Of a DNA stretch of 64,000 bases, positions 46,779-56,240 are shown piece by piece (positions within the stretch are counted from its first letter, which is position 1; each line of letters opens with the position of its first letter). The DNA lies in NCBI GenBank assembly GCA_964413935.1, contig CAYPTY010000007.1, positions 1 through 64,000 on the forward strand, in the 5' to 3' direction. The notes beneath the pieces are model-generated. The model was not told the origin of the DNA. It saw only the letters and a list, made by a program, of their open reading frames with translations, and ran no database searches. Both the position numbers and the translations under genes were made by a program. The DNA comes from CAYPTY01 sp964413935. Lineage in GTDB: Bacteria > Bacteroidota > Rhodothermia > Balneolales > Balneolaceae.

Positions 46779-48164
46779 ATGATCATGATTTCGATCAAAA
46801 ACAGAATCACGGCCATATTTGTATGCTTTCTTTTCTGCGTTTGTTCTCCGTCAAATAATTCCTCTCCCGATCAAAACAGCCCGAATCCCCATAAAGCACC
46901 ACTCTACTGGACTGTGTACGAATATCATATCATCCGCGAAATTGGAGGTGAGCCGGCTAATTACATTCCGGAATCTGTTTTTCTGGAGAATATCCAGTGG
47001 GTGGAAGAAAACCTGAAACCACTTGGATACAACATGATTGCCCTGGATGGCTGGGGTGATGTAAGCCAAACCAACGATGACGGTTACCGGCTGAAACATT
47101 CCCGGAACTGGCAGTACGACTTTGCCTGGTGGTCTGATTATCTGCAGGACCGGGGGATGGAGCTTGGAATCTATGATAACCCTCTTTGGGTACATATGGA
47201 TGCCGTTAACAGAGGCGCACAAGTAAAAGGCACCGACATTCCGCTGGCTTCCATCATCGATCCGCAGGAAGAAAGCCTGTGGTTTACCTGGGTTCAGGTT
47301 AACCGGGAAGGGGCCGAGGAGTATGTGAAGGGAAATATTGAGCATTATGCCGAGATGGGTGTTCGTTTTCTGAGAGTAGACTTTCTTTCCTGGTTTGAGG
47401 TGGGTTTCGACAAAAACCTGGGCAATACAGGCCCTGACCGCCCCAGAGAGGATTATCTAACCGCGCTACGGTGGATGAAAGAAGCCTGCGATGAACACGG
47501 AATTCTGCTTTCACTTGTAATGCCTGAACTTAAAAACGAGGCAGAGCTTGAAAAGCAATTCGGACATATGTTCCGGATTAATGAAGACACCTATTCCGGA
47601 AGCTGGGAGCGCTTCAGTGAGGATAACCGCGGAATAAGAAGAGATTACTGGTCGCAGTGGGCCAATGCCTTCGATGGCTATATCTACTGGTCAAAACTGG
47701 CCGGCCCGGGTAAAGTAATCCTGGACGGGGATTTCATCCGCCTCAATACCTTTGAAACTGAGCATGAAAAACGATCCGTCATAACCCTGCACCTGATGGC
47801 GGGCGGACCGCTGGCTGTAGCTGATCAGTTTAATACCATCGGGGATAACCTCAGCTTTTACCAGAATGAAGAACTGCTTGCCTTGAATGAAGATGCATTT
47901 GTGGGCAAGCCATTGAGCAATGACCCAAACAATGAAAACAGCCAGATCTGGTATGGACAACTTTCAAATGGCAACTGGATTGTGGCCCTGTTTAACCGGG
48001 AAGAGGATAGCCGGCTCCGGATCGTTGATTTCGGAGAAATCACAGAACTGGAGAGAAATGCTGAAGTTCGGGATCTCTGGAAGGGAGAAGAGCTGGGTAG
48101 CATGCAGGAATATCGGGAAGAGATTCCTGCTCGTGGCGTAACCGTACTTCAGCTCCGGTACTGA
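46779..48164 (+). CDS. GH27/GH36-like (clan GH-D) glycosidase lipoprotein
   Basis: The 461-residue product has an N-terminal hydrophobic stretch with a probable lipobox (FCVCS). A TIM barrel in clan GH-D style follows: NMIALDGWGDV, a region ending GVRFLRVDFLSWF in which the Asp is the likely nucleophile, and FRINEDTYSGSW. The C-terminal beta-sandwich ends RDLWKGEELG and PARGVTVLQL, as in alpha-galactosidases. Substrate specificity is open: it could be an alpha-galactosidase or alpha-glucanase-like enzyme, which would not be expected for laminarin. It probably forms one transcript with the transporter at 45284. Confidence 0.75.
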   Translation: MIMISIKNRITAIFVCFLFCVCSPSNNSSPDQNSPNPHKAPLYWTVYEYHIIREIGGEPANYIPESVFLENIQWVEENLKPLGYNMIALDGWGDVSQTNDDGYRLKHSRNWQYDFAWWSDYLQDRGMELGIYDNPLWVHMDAVNRGAQVKGTDIPLASIIDPQEESLWFTWVQVNREGAEEYVKGNIEHYAEMGVRFLRVDFLSWFEVGFDKNLGNTGPDRPREDYLTALRWMKEACDEHGILLSLVMPELKNEAELEKQFGHMFRINEDTYSGSWERFSEDNRGIRRDYWSQWANAFDGYIYWSKLAGPGKVILDGDFIRLNTFETEHEKRSVITLHLMAGGPLAVADQFNTIGDNLSFYQNEELLALNEDAFVGKPLSNDPNNENSQIWYGQLSNGNWIVALFNREEDSRLRIVDFGEITELERNAEVRDLWKGEELGSMQEYREEIPARGVTVLQLRY

Positions 48165-48285
48165 AGGTATTATCAGGCCTTCATTAAAGCAACGATAGAC
48201 AATATTTATAGACTTCTCCTCTCTTTGCAGATGGCTTTTTAGTAGATTATCGGTCTGTACACGAAACCAAAAAAACACAGTTAGC

Positions 48286-50532
48286 ATGGAAGAAAAGACC
48301 AACGGATCAAACAGCAAGACCAGCTATAACATGAATGAAGCCAACAAATGTCCTTTCAGTGGAGGAGCACTGCGGGGAAGTGCCGGGGGAGGACCCAGGA
48401 ACCGTGACTGGTGGCCTAACGCCCTCAATCTGAGTATCCTGAGACAGCATTCGGATCTTTCCAATCCTACCGATGAGGATTACAACTATGCCGAAGAATT
48501 TAAATCCCTGGATCTGAATGCCATCAAAAAAGACCTGGAAGAATTGATGACCGATTCTCAGGACTGGTGGCCGGCTGACTACGGCCATTATGGTCCACTT
48601 ATGATCCGTATGGCCTGGCACAGCGCAGGAACCTACCGTGTTGGTGACGGCAGAGGTGGTGCCGGTTCCGGAACTCAGCGTTTTGCACCGCTCAACAGCT
48701 GGCCGGATAACGCTAACCTGGATAAGGCCCGATTACTGCTCTGGCCCGTTAAGCAAAAATATGGCCGAAAAATTTCATGGGCCGATCTGATGATCCTGGC
48801 CGGTAATGTGGCCCTTGAGTCCATGGGATTCAAAACTTTTGGCTTTGCCGGCGGACGTGAAGATGTATGGGAGCCCGAAGAAGATATTTACTGGGGTTCT
48901 GAAGGGGAATGGCTGGGCGACAAACGCTACACCGATAACCGTGAGCTGGAAAATCCGCTGGCAGCCGTACAGATGGGACTTATTTATGTTAATCCGGAAG
49001 GGCCCAACGGTGAGCCGGATCCTTTAAAAGCAGCCACGGATATCCGCGAAACTTTTGCGCGCATGGCTATGAATGATGAAGAAACCGTTGCACTGATTGC
49101 AGGCGGACATACCTTCGGTAAGACCCACGGTGCGGCAGACCCTGACCAGTACATTGAAGCTGAGCCGGCCGGAGCTGGCATCGAACAGCAGAGCATGGGC
49201 TGGAAGAACAATTTCGGAACCGGAGCAGGGGCCGATACCATTACCAGCGGACTGGAAGGGGCCTGGACTCAAAAACCAACCGAGTGGAGTAATCTCTATT
49301 TTGAGAACCTGTTTAAGTACGACTGGGAGCTGACCGAATCTCCGGCGGGTGCCTGGCAGTGGAAACCCAAAGACGGTGCCGGAGAAGGTACTTTCCCGGA
49401 TGCGCATGATCCGGAAAAGAAGCATGCTCCATTTATGCTCACCACCGATCTTTCTCTGAGAGTGGATCCGGCATATGAAAAAATCTCGCGTCGATTCTAT
49501 GAAAATCCGGATGAATTTGCCGATGCCTTCGCACGGGCCTGGTTTAAACTGACGCACCGCGATATGGGTCCTAAAGCCCGTTACCTGGGTCCGGAAGTAC
49601 CGGAAGAAACCCTGATCTGGATGGATCCAATTCCGGAAGCGGACCACGAACTGGTGAATGAAAACGATATCACAGACCTGAAAGCCAAAATCCTGAATTC
49701 CGGGCTCAGCGTTTCTGAACTGGTTTCTGCAGCCTGGGCTTCGGCTTCAACATTCCGCGGTTCAGACAAACGCGGAGGAGCGAACGGTGCCCGTGTGCGA
49801 TTGGCTCCTCAGAAGAACTGGGAGGTCAATAATCCGCCTCAGCTCTCAAAAGTACTGGAAAGCCTGGAAGGTATTCAGGCTGAATTCAACAATGCCCAGT
49901 CCGGAAACAAGATAGTATCTCTTGCCGACCTGATTGTACTCGGAGGCTGTGCAGCCATCGAAAAAGCCGCTCATGATGCAGGCCATCAGGATGTGATTGT
50001 ACCCTTTACCCCAGGTCGAATGGATGCCACTGAAGAACAGACCGATGTGGAATCTTTCGAGTGGCTTGAACCAGCCGCCGATGGCTTCAGAAATTACTTC
50101 AAGCCAAAGCATAGCACTACAGCCGAAGAAATGCTGGTGGACAAAGCTCAGCTGCTATCACTCACCGCTCCGGAAATAACAGTGCTGCTGGGCGGCATGC
50201 GTGTGCTCGATACCAACTATGACGGTTCAAGACATGGAGTATTCACTCACAATCCGGGTACCCTCACCAACGACTTCTTCATGAACCTGCTGGATCTGGC
50301 AACCACCTGGACGGCAACCACCGATAAACAGGATGTCTTTGTGGGAAGTGACCGCAGAACCGGAGAACCCAAATGGTCGGCCACAAGGGCAGATCTGATC
50401 TTCGGCTCCAATTCCGAGCTTCGTGCACTGGCTGAAGTGTATGGCTGTGCCGATTCCGAAGAAAAGTTCATCAGTGATTTTATCTCTGCCTGGGATAAAG
50501 TCATGAACCTGGATCGCTTCGATCTGCAGTGA
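48286..50532 (+). CDS. katG: catalase-peroxidase
   Basis: The 748-residue protein is full length with both halves of the KatG duplication. Active-site residues are Arg108, Trp111 and His112 in RMAWHSAGTYR on the distal side and His275 in GGHTFGKTHG on the proximal side. Trp111, Tyr234 (LIYVNPEGP) and Met260 (FARMAMNDEE) are placed to form the Met-Tyr-Trp adduct needed for catalase activity. There is no signal peptide, so it is cytoplasmic. It degrades hydrogen peroxide. It stands alone between the glucan locus and its own terminator. Confidence 0.97.
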   Translation: MEEKTNGSNSKTSYNMNEANKCPFSGGALRGSAGGGPRNRDWWPNALNLSILRQHSDLSNPTDEDYNYAEEFKSLDLNAIKKDLEELMTDSQDWWPADYGHYGPLMIRMAWHSAGTYRVGDGRGGAGSGTQRFAPLNSWPDNANLDKARLLLWPVKQKYGRKISWADLMILAGNVALESMGFKTFGFAGGREDVWEPEEDIYWGSEGEWLGDKRYTDNRELENPLAAVQMGLIYVNPEGPNGEPDPLKAATDIRETFARMAMNDEETVALIAGGHTFGKTHGAADPDQYIEAEPAGAGIEQQSMGWKNNFGTGAGADTITSGLEGAWTQKPTEWSNLYFENLFKYDWELTESPAGAWQWKPKDGAGEGTFPDAHDPEKKHAPFMLTTDLSLRVDPAYEKISRRFYENPDEFADAFARAWFKLTHRDMGPKARYLGPEVPEETLIWMDPIPEADHELVNENDITDLKAKILNSGLSVSELVSAAWASASTFRGSDKRGGANGARVRLAPQKNWEVNNPPQLSKVLESLEGIQAEFNNAQSGNKIVSLADLIVLGGCAAIEKAAHDAGHQDVIVPFTPGRMDATEEQTDVESFEWLEPAADGFRNYFKPKHSTTAEEMLVDKAQLLSLTAPEITVLLGGMRVLDTNYDGSRHGVFTHNPGTLTNDFFMNLLDLATTWTATTDKQDVFVGSDRRTGEPKWSATRADLIFGSNSELRALAEVYGCADSEEKFISDFISAWDKVMNLDRFDLQ

Positions 50533-50553
50533 TCCCTTCCCTTATTCAATTCC

Positions 50554-50585
50554 AAGCCCCGGTGAACTTCATCGGGGCTTTTTTT
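50554..50585 (+). terminator. rho-independent terminator after katG
   Basis: AAGCCCCG (50554-50561) pairs with CGGGGCTT (50573-50580), followed by TTTTT. It ends the katG transcript. Confidence 0.88.
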
Positions 50586-50662
50586 ATGTCAATCAGAGCC
50601 GATCACAAAGCAGTAGCAAATTAGACACCTTTGTCTATATTTGGGCTTATTAAACTGACTAC

Positions 50663-51511
50663 GTGATTTTGAAAACACTACTCTTAACAGCTTTGCTGTG
50701 TCTGATCAGCACACAAGCTTACACTCAAATATACGGACGGGTTGATTCCACCTACTGGTCCAACTTACTGGAAATATCTCTGGCGGGAAGCGAATCAGCT
50801 TACTCAAACTGGAGTGCCGGCGGGGTCAATAACATCGCTGCCACCGGTAAGATATTTACCGATCACACCTTTTACTCAAAAAATTTTAATTACAGAATAC
50901 GCTCAACGATCAGACTCGGGCAAAATCGTCTGGAAGGTGAAGGTTTCAGAAAATCGGATGATCTCATCCGGATTACCAATAAGCTGAAGTATTTTCTGTA
51001 TGAAGAAAAACTATCCGCCTATGCTGAGGTTATTTTCCGGACGCAGATGCTTCGGGGGTTTGAAGAAGACAACAAGACCGTGATTTCAGCCTTTATGGCA
51101 CCGGGTTTTCTTACTGAATCCGTGGGCCTTTCTTATGATCCGAATGAAGCCTTTGAGTTTCAGGCCGGACTTGCACTGAGGCAAACCTTTGTTCGAATCG
51201 ACTCTCTGGACCAGTTGTATGGCTTTGGAGAAGATCGGGATGTGCGGGCTGAAGGCGGACTTCAGATTATCATTGAAGTGAAAAAAGAATTGTTCAAGAA
51301 CTTCGAATACATTGCCGAAGTGGAAACCTTCTCTAACCTGTTGATTTCCCTTAAAAGCACGGATGTGATATTTAACAATGAATTCAGGGGTAAGATCAAC
51401 AGCTTCATGGAAGCGGTGGTGGATTTTGACCTGATTTATGACGACGACTTCAGCAGGCAGGTACAGACCAGAAGGATTATCGGACTGGGACTTAATTTTA
51501 AAATTCTCTAA
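50663..51511 (+). CDS. DUF3078 family outer-membrane-associated protein
   Basis: The 282-residue product starts at GTG and has a signal peptide ending AYTQIYG. It shows the DUF3078 pattern: YWSNLLEISLAGSESAYSNW near the start, NW-type motifs, then about ten amphipathic beta-strands with a closing IIGLGLNFKIL. These proteins are small outer-membrane barrels of unknown function, common in Bacteroidota-like bacteria. It is probably transcribed alone; a promoter region lies between the katG terminator and its start. Confidence 0.8.
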   Translation: MILKTLLLTALLCLISTQAYTQIYGRVDSTYWSNLLEISLAGSESAYSNWSAGGVNNIAATGKIFTDHTFYSKNFNYRIRSTIRLGQNRLEGEGFRKSDDLIRITNKLKYFLYEEKLSAYAEVIFRTQMLRGFEEDNKTVISAFMAPGFLTESVGLSYDPNEAFEFQAGLALRQTFVRIDSLDQLYGFGEDRDVRAEGGLQIIIEVKKELFKNFEYIAEVETFSNLLISLKSTDVIFNNEFRGKINSFMEAVVDFDLIYDDDFSRQVQTRRIIGLGLNFKIL

Positions 51512-51598
51512 GCAGGATTTGATTTTCAGGAAGTACTTCTAAATCTTTTCTTCATATTTGGATGGTACTATTCAACCGTATAAATAAGGGGACGGTGT

Positions 51599-52034
51599 AT
51601 GCAGCTAAAAGAACATTACAGTGTGCTCACACTGGCACTCATTATTGTGGCAAATATCCTGATTATTGCTGCTCTTCAGATTACCGCCAGTCCGGAGGAA
51701 CCCAACCTTAATCTGTATGCACTTCGCACTGAATTTTCAAACCGGGAAATTACACGGTAGACCATTCCCATTTTGAGGAGCTTCAGCGGGTCTTTGAATC
51801 ACCACAAGAGGTTACCGAAGCCTGCCTGAGTTGTCATGAGGGTCGGCACAAAGAGATCATAAATCATCGCATTTTAACTGAGACCGGATTTCCTATGTGG
51901 AAGGGCGCGGACTAAAAGCCCTTGGCAAGAAAAATGCGTTCAATAATTTCTGCATCGGAGTAAGCGGTAGTGAAGGAGCCTGCGCGAAATGGCAGACGGG
52001 TTATGGCCTGGAGGATTTCAAAGACTATGATTTC
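51599..52034 (+). pseudogene. decayed octaheme cytochrome c (tetrathionate reductase/OTR family) gene, 5' part
   Basis: The gene is spread over three frames. An ATG at 51599 gives an N-terminal membrane anchor (SVLTLALIIVANILIIAAL) and then a stop. A second frame (from about 51735) reads DHSHFEELQRVFESPQEVTEACLSCH, here split as DHSHFEELQ and VTEACLSCHEG, the start and first CXXCH of OTR-like octaheme cytochromes. A third frame (from about 51882) reads GLKALGKKNAFNNFCIGVS and GYGLED, also OTR-like, but the expected second heme motif is CAKWQ instead of CXXCH. The remaining six heme sites are missing, because the sequence passes directly into a YeeE/YedE gene at about 52034. Two frameshifts, one lost heme site and one deletion make it a clear pseudogene. 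Confidence 0.75.
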
Positions 52035-53075
52035 ACCGTACTCAAGGTCTTTTTTACGGCAGGTGTAACCGCCATGACAGGCGTGCTGCTGATGGGACAT
52101 CTGGGCCTGCTGAATCTGGATTTTATTTACATCAATCCGATGTTTGTGGGTTCGGCTATTGTAGGCGGACTCATCCTGGGAGCCGGTTTCATTATGGGAG
52201 GCTTTTGTCCGTGTACTTCCATCTGTGCCGCCGCTGTTGGCCGTATCGATGCTCTCATGTTTATCGGCGGTTCAGTAATCGGCATTTTCTTGTTTACTGA
52301 AAATTTCACCCTGCTGGAACCACTCTTTAACTCAGGAGCAATGGGGTCTGTTACGATTTTTGAGGTTCCGGGTATTTCCCCTGAGTTCTTTGGCATCATG
52401 CTGGCTGTGGTAGCTGTGGGTGCATTCCTGATCACCAATCGCATTGAAAATTATATCAACAAGGTGAAGCCGGTGCTCAGCAGAGAAAGAACATATACCT
52501 ATGCCACAGTTAGTGTTCTTCCGGTTCTGGTCATTTTGCTAATCTGGATTACGCCTTCACGTCAGGAGTATATCTGGTCGATGGTGGAGGAAAAAAGCGC
52601 CACACCTGAAGTTCAGATTGCAGCGATGGACGTGGATAAGCTGGCTTTTGAAGTCATAAACAATGCTCATAAATATAACATCATAGATGTACGGGATACT
52701 ACGGACTATGAGTCTGTGATTCCCACTTCCATCCAAATCCCGCTGGAGGAGTTGGATGCACAAGCTTACCGCACATTTATTATACTGCCTTATAAAAAGA
52801 ACATCTTTATTGCTGAAAACCCAATGGATGCCCGAAAGGCAGCCATAATGGCCCGCCATTTTGGTGATCCTGATCCATTCATGCTGCAAAGTGCGCTCAG
52901 CCGGTTCAGGGAAGAGATATTCAGCTTCCCCGCATCGCTCAAAGAAGAAGACCCCGATACCTGGCGCTTCCGGAAAGATGCCCGCATCATTCTGCTGCAA
53001 ATGCAGGAAAGGCTGAAAAACCGGACAAAACCGGTGATTAAACAGGCCAGAATAATAGAAGGGGGTTGTACCTGA
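51897..53075 (+). CDS. chimeric YeeE/YedE-type sulfur transporter with inactive rhodanese domain
   Basis: The open frame of 392 residues starts with about 46 residues of the decayed octaheme cytochrome. It then continues from TVLKVFFTAG as a YeeE/YedE-like membrane protein with five to six helices and the motif GGFCPCTSICAAA, which corresponds to the GYCPGTS thiol-conducting site. The normal start and first helix of the transporter are lost. A rhodanese-like domain follows (about 250-345, NIIDVRDTTDYES). Its active-site loop reads IAENPMDARKA, without the catalytic Cys, so it can only bind or sense. Native genes of this type import sulfur compounds and lie next to octaheme cytochromes, which explains the partner in the deletion. 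Function of this chimera is doubtful. Confidence 0.7.
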   Translation: MEGRGLKALGKKNAFNNFCIGVSGSEGACAKWQTGYGLEDFKDYDFTVLKVFFTAGVTAMTGVLLMGHLGLLNLDFIYINPMFVGSAIVGGLILGAGFIMGGFCPCTSICAAAVGRIDALMFIGGSVIGIFLFTENFTLLEPLFNSGAMGSVTIFEVPGISPEFFGIMLAVVAVGAFLITNRIENYINKVKPVLSRERTYTYATVSVLPVLVILLIWITPSRQEYIWSMVEEKSATPEVQIAAMDVDKLAFEVINNAHKYNIIDVRDTTDYESVIPTSIQIPLEELDAQAYRTFIILPYKKNIFIAENPMDARKAAIMARHFGDPDPFMLQSALSRFREEIFSFPASLKEEDPDTWRFRKDARIILLQMQERLKNRTKPVIKQARIIEGGCT

Positions 53076-53117
53076 GCTTTTCTGCATTTATTAATCGGAT
53101 TTTCATAGATTAATGAA

Positions 53118-53492
53118 ATGAAGGAAAAGCCATTAGTTATACTGGTTGAAGACGAGCATTCTATCGCCAAGCTGATCGAATTTAAGTTAAAGCGCAGTAA
53201 TTACGATTTTATACACTGTGACAATGGCAAAAAAGGCTGGCTCAAAATTCTGGATGAAAAACCTGACCTGGTTATTTTGGATGTGATGCTGCCTTCCATG
53301 AACGGATTCGAAATACTGAGTAACATCAGGGAAACAGAAGAAACGAAGCACATAAAGGTGATTATGCTTACCGCAAAGGCAAAAGTGAAGGACATGGAAA
53401 CGGGTTTTAAGCTCATGGCTGATGATTACATGGAAAAGCCTTTCAAGCCGGATGAGCTCATGATGCGCATGCAGCGTGTGTTGCTTCGTTAA
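53118..53492 (+). CDS. single-domain CheY-like response regulator
   Basis: The 124-residue protein is a bare receiver domain with acidic pocket Glu11/Asp12, phospho-acceptor Asp55 in LVILDVMLPSMNG, and the Lys of MEKPFKPDEL. There is no output domain. It begins 42 bases after the YeeE chimera, but its real partners are downstream: the HEAT-repeat membrane protein starts 11 bases later and a GT2 synthase follows. It may switch that polysaccharide machinery by protein contact, since no cyclic-di-GMP domain is seen. Confidence 0.92.
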   Translation: MKEKPLVILVEDEHSIAKLIEFKLKRSNYDFIHCDNGKKGWLKILDEKPDLVILDVMLPSMNGFEILSNIRETEETKHIKVIMLTAKAKVKDMETGFKLMADDYMEKPFKPDELMMRMQRVLLR

Positions 53493-53503
53493 ACCACTGA
53501 GGT

Positions 53504-54637
53504 ATGCAGGAGCCGCTCTACGATTTACCGATTTTTCTGCTTTTCTATGTTCTTTTGCTGCTTGTAGGGCTCACCCTTGTCCTTTTTATTTTCTCGCTCA
53601 TCATCCGCAGCATCAACATCCGGAACGAAAAGAAAGAAGAAAGGCTGAAAGAAAAATACTATCCCATCATCTTTGAATACCTGGAAGACGAGGATGAGGA
53701 CAGTAAAGAAGAAATCCTCAAAAAAATCGGAAAAAGCACCTTTGACTATTATGTGCTCGAGATGATCCTCAAGGAACTGATCGACCAGATCGAAGGTAAG
53801 GATGACCACAAACTCCGCGAACTTTTGTTCATGGATGTGATATATCAGCGCCACTTTAAGCAGCTCAATTCCAAAAAAGACTCAGAAAAGCTGAAAGCCT
53901 GTCTATACTTCAGCTATGCACGAAGAATTAAGACGGAACTAATTGTAAAACTGAAGAAGCTCCTGGACCACCACAATCGGTTTCTGGCTTTCTCAGCAGC
54001 ATCTGCGCTTATGGCCTCCAATAATACCCTGGTACGGGCAGATGCATTGGAACACATTTCCAAACAGCACACCATTTCTGAAATGGGCTTACTGGAATTG
54101 CTGTATAAATTTCATAATGATCACGAAAACCAGCGTGATCTTGAGGCTTTTTACCTGATCAAACTGATCAGTAATCCGGATATTGATTCGGGTAACCGGG
54201 CACTGCTTATTGAAGGGGTGGCTGAGATGAATTACGTAGCTCTGCTGAACTTCCTTCGTATGGCACTGGAGTCAGATGATGATATCTGGCAAAATGAGGC
54301 GGTGAAGGTGGCTCTGATACGGGCTCAAAGACAAATGCTTGATGAGAAATTGCGTCCTGTTTTGTTATCCTACCTTGACAGTGAATCTCTGGATATTCAG
54401 ATTGCTGCTTCAGATCTGCTGAACAAATATCACGACGAAAAGCTGAATCAAAAACTGCTGCTTCAGATACAGGGCGAGGACGAATACAGGGATTTCAGCT
54501 TACTGAAGACTTTCTGTACTGAATATCGGGACGAGCACGATGCGGTGATCTCCAATCTGAGTCACCTGGAACCAACTTATGTGATCAAACTGGTACAGAT
54601 GGTACAACCCGAACTGGTGCTTGAAGATGGAGTTTGA
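53504..54637 (+). CDS. membrane-anchored HEAT-repeat protein
   Basis: The 377-residue product has one N-terminal membrane helix (about 10-34) and a long cytoplasmic helical part with HEAT-like repeats (from about 70 to 360; AFSAASALMASNN, AVKVALIRAQRQ and DIQIAASDLLNKY are repeat helices). Such repeats bind proteins. Lying between a lone receiver and a processive glycosyltransferase, and overlapping the latter by 11 bases, it probably links the two at the inner membrane. I know no named family for it. Confidence 0.8.
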   Translation: MQEPLYDLPIFLLFYVLLLLVGLTLVLFIFSLIIRSINIRNEKKEERLKEKYYPIIFEYLEDEDEDSKEEILKKIGKSTFDYYVLEMILKELIDQIEGKDDHKLRELLFMDVIYQRHFKQLNSKKDSEKLKACLYFSYARRIKTELIVKLKKLLDHHNRFLAFSAASALMASNNTLVRADALEHISKQHTISEMGLLELLYKFHNDHENQRDLEAFYLIKLISNPDIDSGNRALLIEGVAEMNYVALLNFLRMALESDDDIWQNEAVKVALIRAQRQMLDEKLRPVLLSYLDSESLDIQIAASDLLNKYHDEKLNQKLLLQIQGEDEYRDFSLLKTFCTEYRDEHDAVISNLSHLEPTYVIKLVQMVQPELVLEDGV

Positions 54638-56231
54638 CCTTCTAAGCTATATCGAGGCCTATATCGTGAATTCCGAAGTGGTTCACGGTTTTTTTATAGC
54701 CTACTTCGTGTTTGTGAACCTGACGTACATGATGCTGGTCATCACCTCATTATACCATGTTAAGCAGCAGGAACATTTCAAAGATGTATTCAACCTGAAG
54801 GGACTTTATCAGTCCGATTTGTTTTCTCCCATCAGCATACTGGCACCTGCCTACAATGAAGAAGTAAACATCATATCGTCTGTGGAAGCTCTGATGCAGC
54901 TCAATTATCCAGACTATGAGGTGATTGTAATAAACGATGGCAGTACCGATAAAACCCTGGAAACCTTGTTCGATCATTTTAAACTGTACAAGGTTCCCCG
55001 GCCTACCAAAAAAGTACTTGACCACAAACCCATCCGGGGAATTTATCTTTCTCAGCGCTATCCGAACCTGAAAGTGGTGGACAAGGTAAACGGCCGGAAG
55101 GCAGACGCCCTTAATGCAGGAATCTCCGTTTCAGGCAAAGAACTGCTCTGTTCCATCGATGCCGATTCCATTCTGGATCCGGGTGTACTGCAGAAACTGC
55201 TGAAATCATTTATAGAGGATGAGAAGGTGGTGGCTGCTGGCGGAATTGTACGTATCGCCAATGGGTGTGAAATAGAAGACTCTCTTGTTAAAAAAGTGGG
55301 CATTCCAAAAAGCTATCTGGCACGCATTCAATCGGTTGAATACCTAAGATCCTTTCTGTTTGGTCGCATCGGTTGGGATTATCTCAAAAGCCTGCTCATC
55401 ATTTCAGGGGCTTTTGGAGTGTTCAAGCGGGAAGCGGTGCTGAATGTGGGGGGCTACAGCCATGACACTGTAGGCGAAGACATGGAACTGGTGGTAAAGC
55501 TGCATCGCTACTACATCGAGAACGGCATCGATTACTCCATCCGCTTTTTACCCGAACCGGTTTGCTGGACCGAAGTACCGGAAGACTGGAACGTACTGGG
55601 GCGGCAACGAAATCGTTGGCAACGGGGACTGGCTGACACTATCTGGAGACATAAAAAAATGCTCTTTAATCCGAAATATGGACGGCTGGGCTGGCTGGCC
55701 ATGCCTTATTTTACCGTCGTTGAGCTGTTGGGTCCGGTCATTGAACTTTTCGGCTTTATTTACTTCTTCGCCATGATACTGCTGGGAAATTTCTACTCCA
55801 CCTTTACCATGCTTTTCCTGAGCTGTGCCATATTGCTGGGTATGATTCTGTCGATCAGCGCGGTCATCTGCGAGGAATTCACCTACAGAAAATATGACTC
55901 ACTGAGTGATGTAGTCACCCTCATCAAGTATGCCTTTCTGGAGAATCTGGGTTTCCGGCAAATCCATTCTTACTGGCGTTTCATGGGGCTGATCGATTTC
56001 ATAAAAGGAAATCAGCAGTGGGGCACCATGACCCGGAAGGGCCTGAGTAAGCAAGCCAGGGAGGTTACCAGAAAAAGTCGCTGGAAAGATTTCTCCAAAC
56101 AGTTCAAAATGGCCGGGTACTGGTCGGTAATCATTCTGATCCCCATGCTGCTGGGTTTTCTGGTCATTTTTACACTGATTGAGCTTGAGGTTTATGAACC
56201 ACTCAATGAGTTCATCTGGCGATTTGTGTAA
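54627..56231 (+). CDS. processive GT2 glycosyltransferase (PgaC/BcsA-like)
   Basis: I use the ATG at 54627 (535 codons including stop); a TTG two codons earlier is the alternative. One N-terminal helix (about 17-40) precedes a GT2 catalytic domain with nucleotide-binding INDGSTDKT, metal-binding SIDADS, acceptor site GED in TVGEDMELVVK, and the processivity motif QRNRWQRG (Q..RW). Three to four helices follow. This is the set-up of synthases that polymerise and extrude beta-linked polysaccharides such as poly-N-acetylglucosamine. No PilZ domain is present. The gene ends nine bases from the converging YaiO-like gene. Confidence 0.9.
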   Translation: MEFDLLSYIEAYIVNSEVVHGFFIAYFVFVNLTYMMLVITSLYHVKQQEHFKDVFNLKGLYQSDLFSPISILAPAYNEEVNIISSVEALMQLNYPDYEVIVINDGSTDKTLETLFDHFKLYKVPRPTKKVLDHKPIRGIYLSQRYPNLKVVDKVNGRKADALNAGISVSGKELLCSIDADSILDPGVLQKLLKSFIEDEKVVAAGGIVRIANGCEIEDSLVKKVGIPKSYLARIQSVEYLRSFLFGRIGWDYLKSLLIISGAFGVFKREAVLNVGGYSHDTVGEDMELVVKLHRYYIENGIDYSIRFLPEPVCWTEVPEDWNVLGRQRNRWQRGLADTIWRHKKMLFNPKYGRLGWLAMPYFTVVELLGPVIELFGFIYFFAMILLGNFYSTFTMLFLSCAILLGMILSISAVICEEFTYRKYDSLSDVVTLIKYAFLENLGFRQIHSYWRFMGLIDFIKGNQQWGTMTRKGLSKQAREVTRKSRWKDFSKQFKMAGYWSVIILIPMLLGFLVIFTLIELEVYEPLNEFIWRFV

Positions 56232-56240
56232 AAGTAAAGC

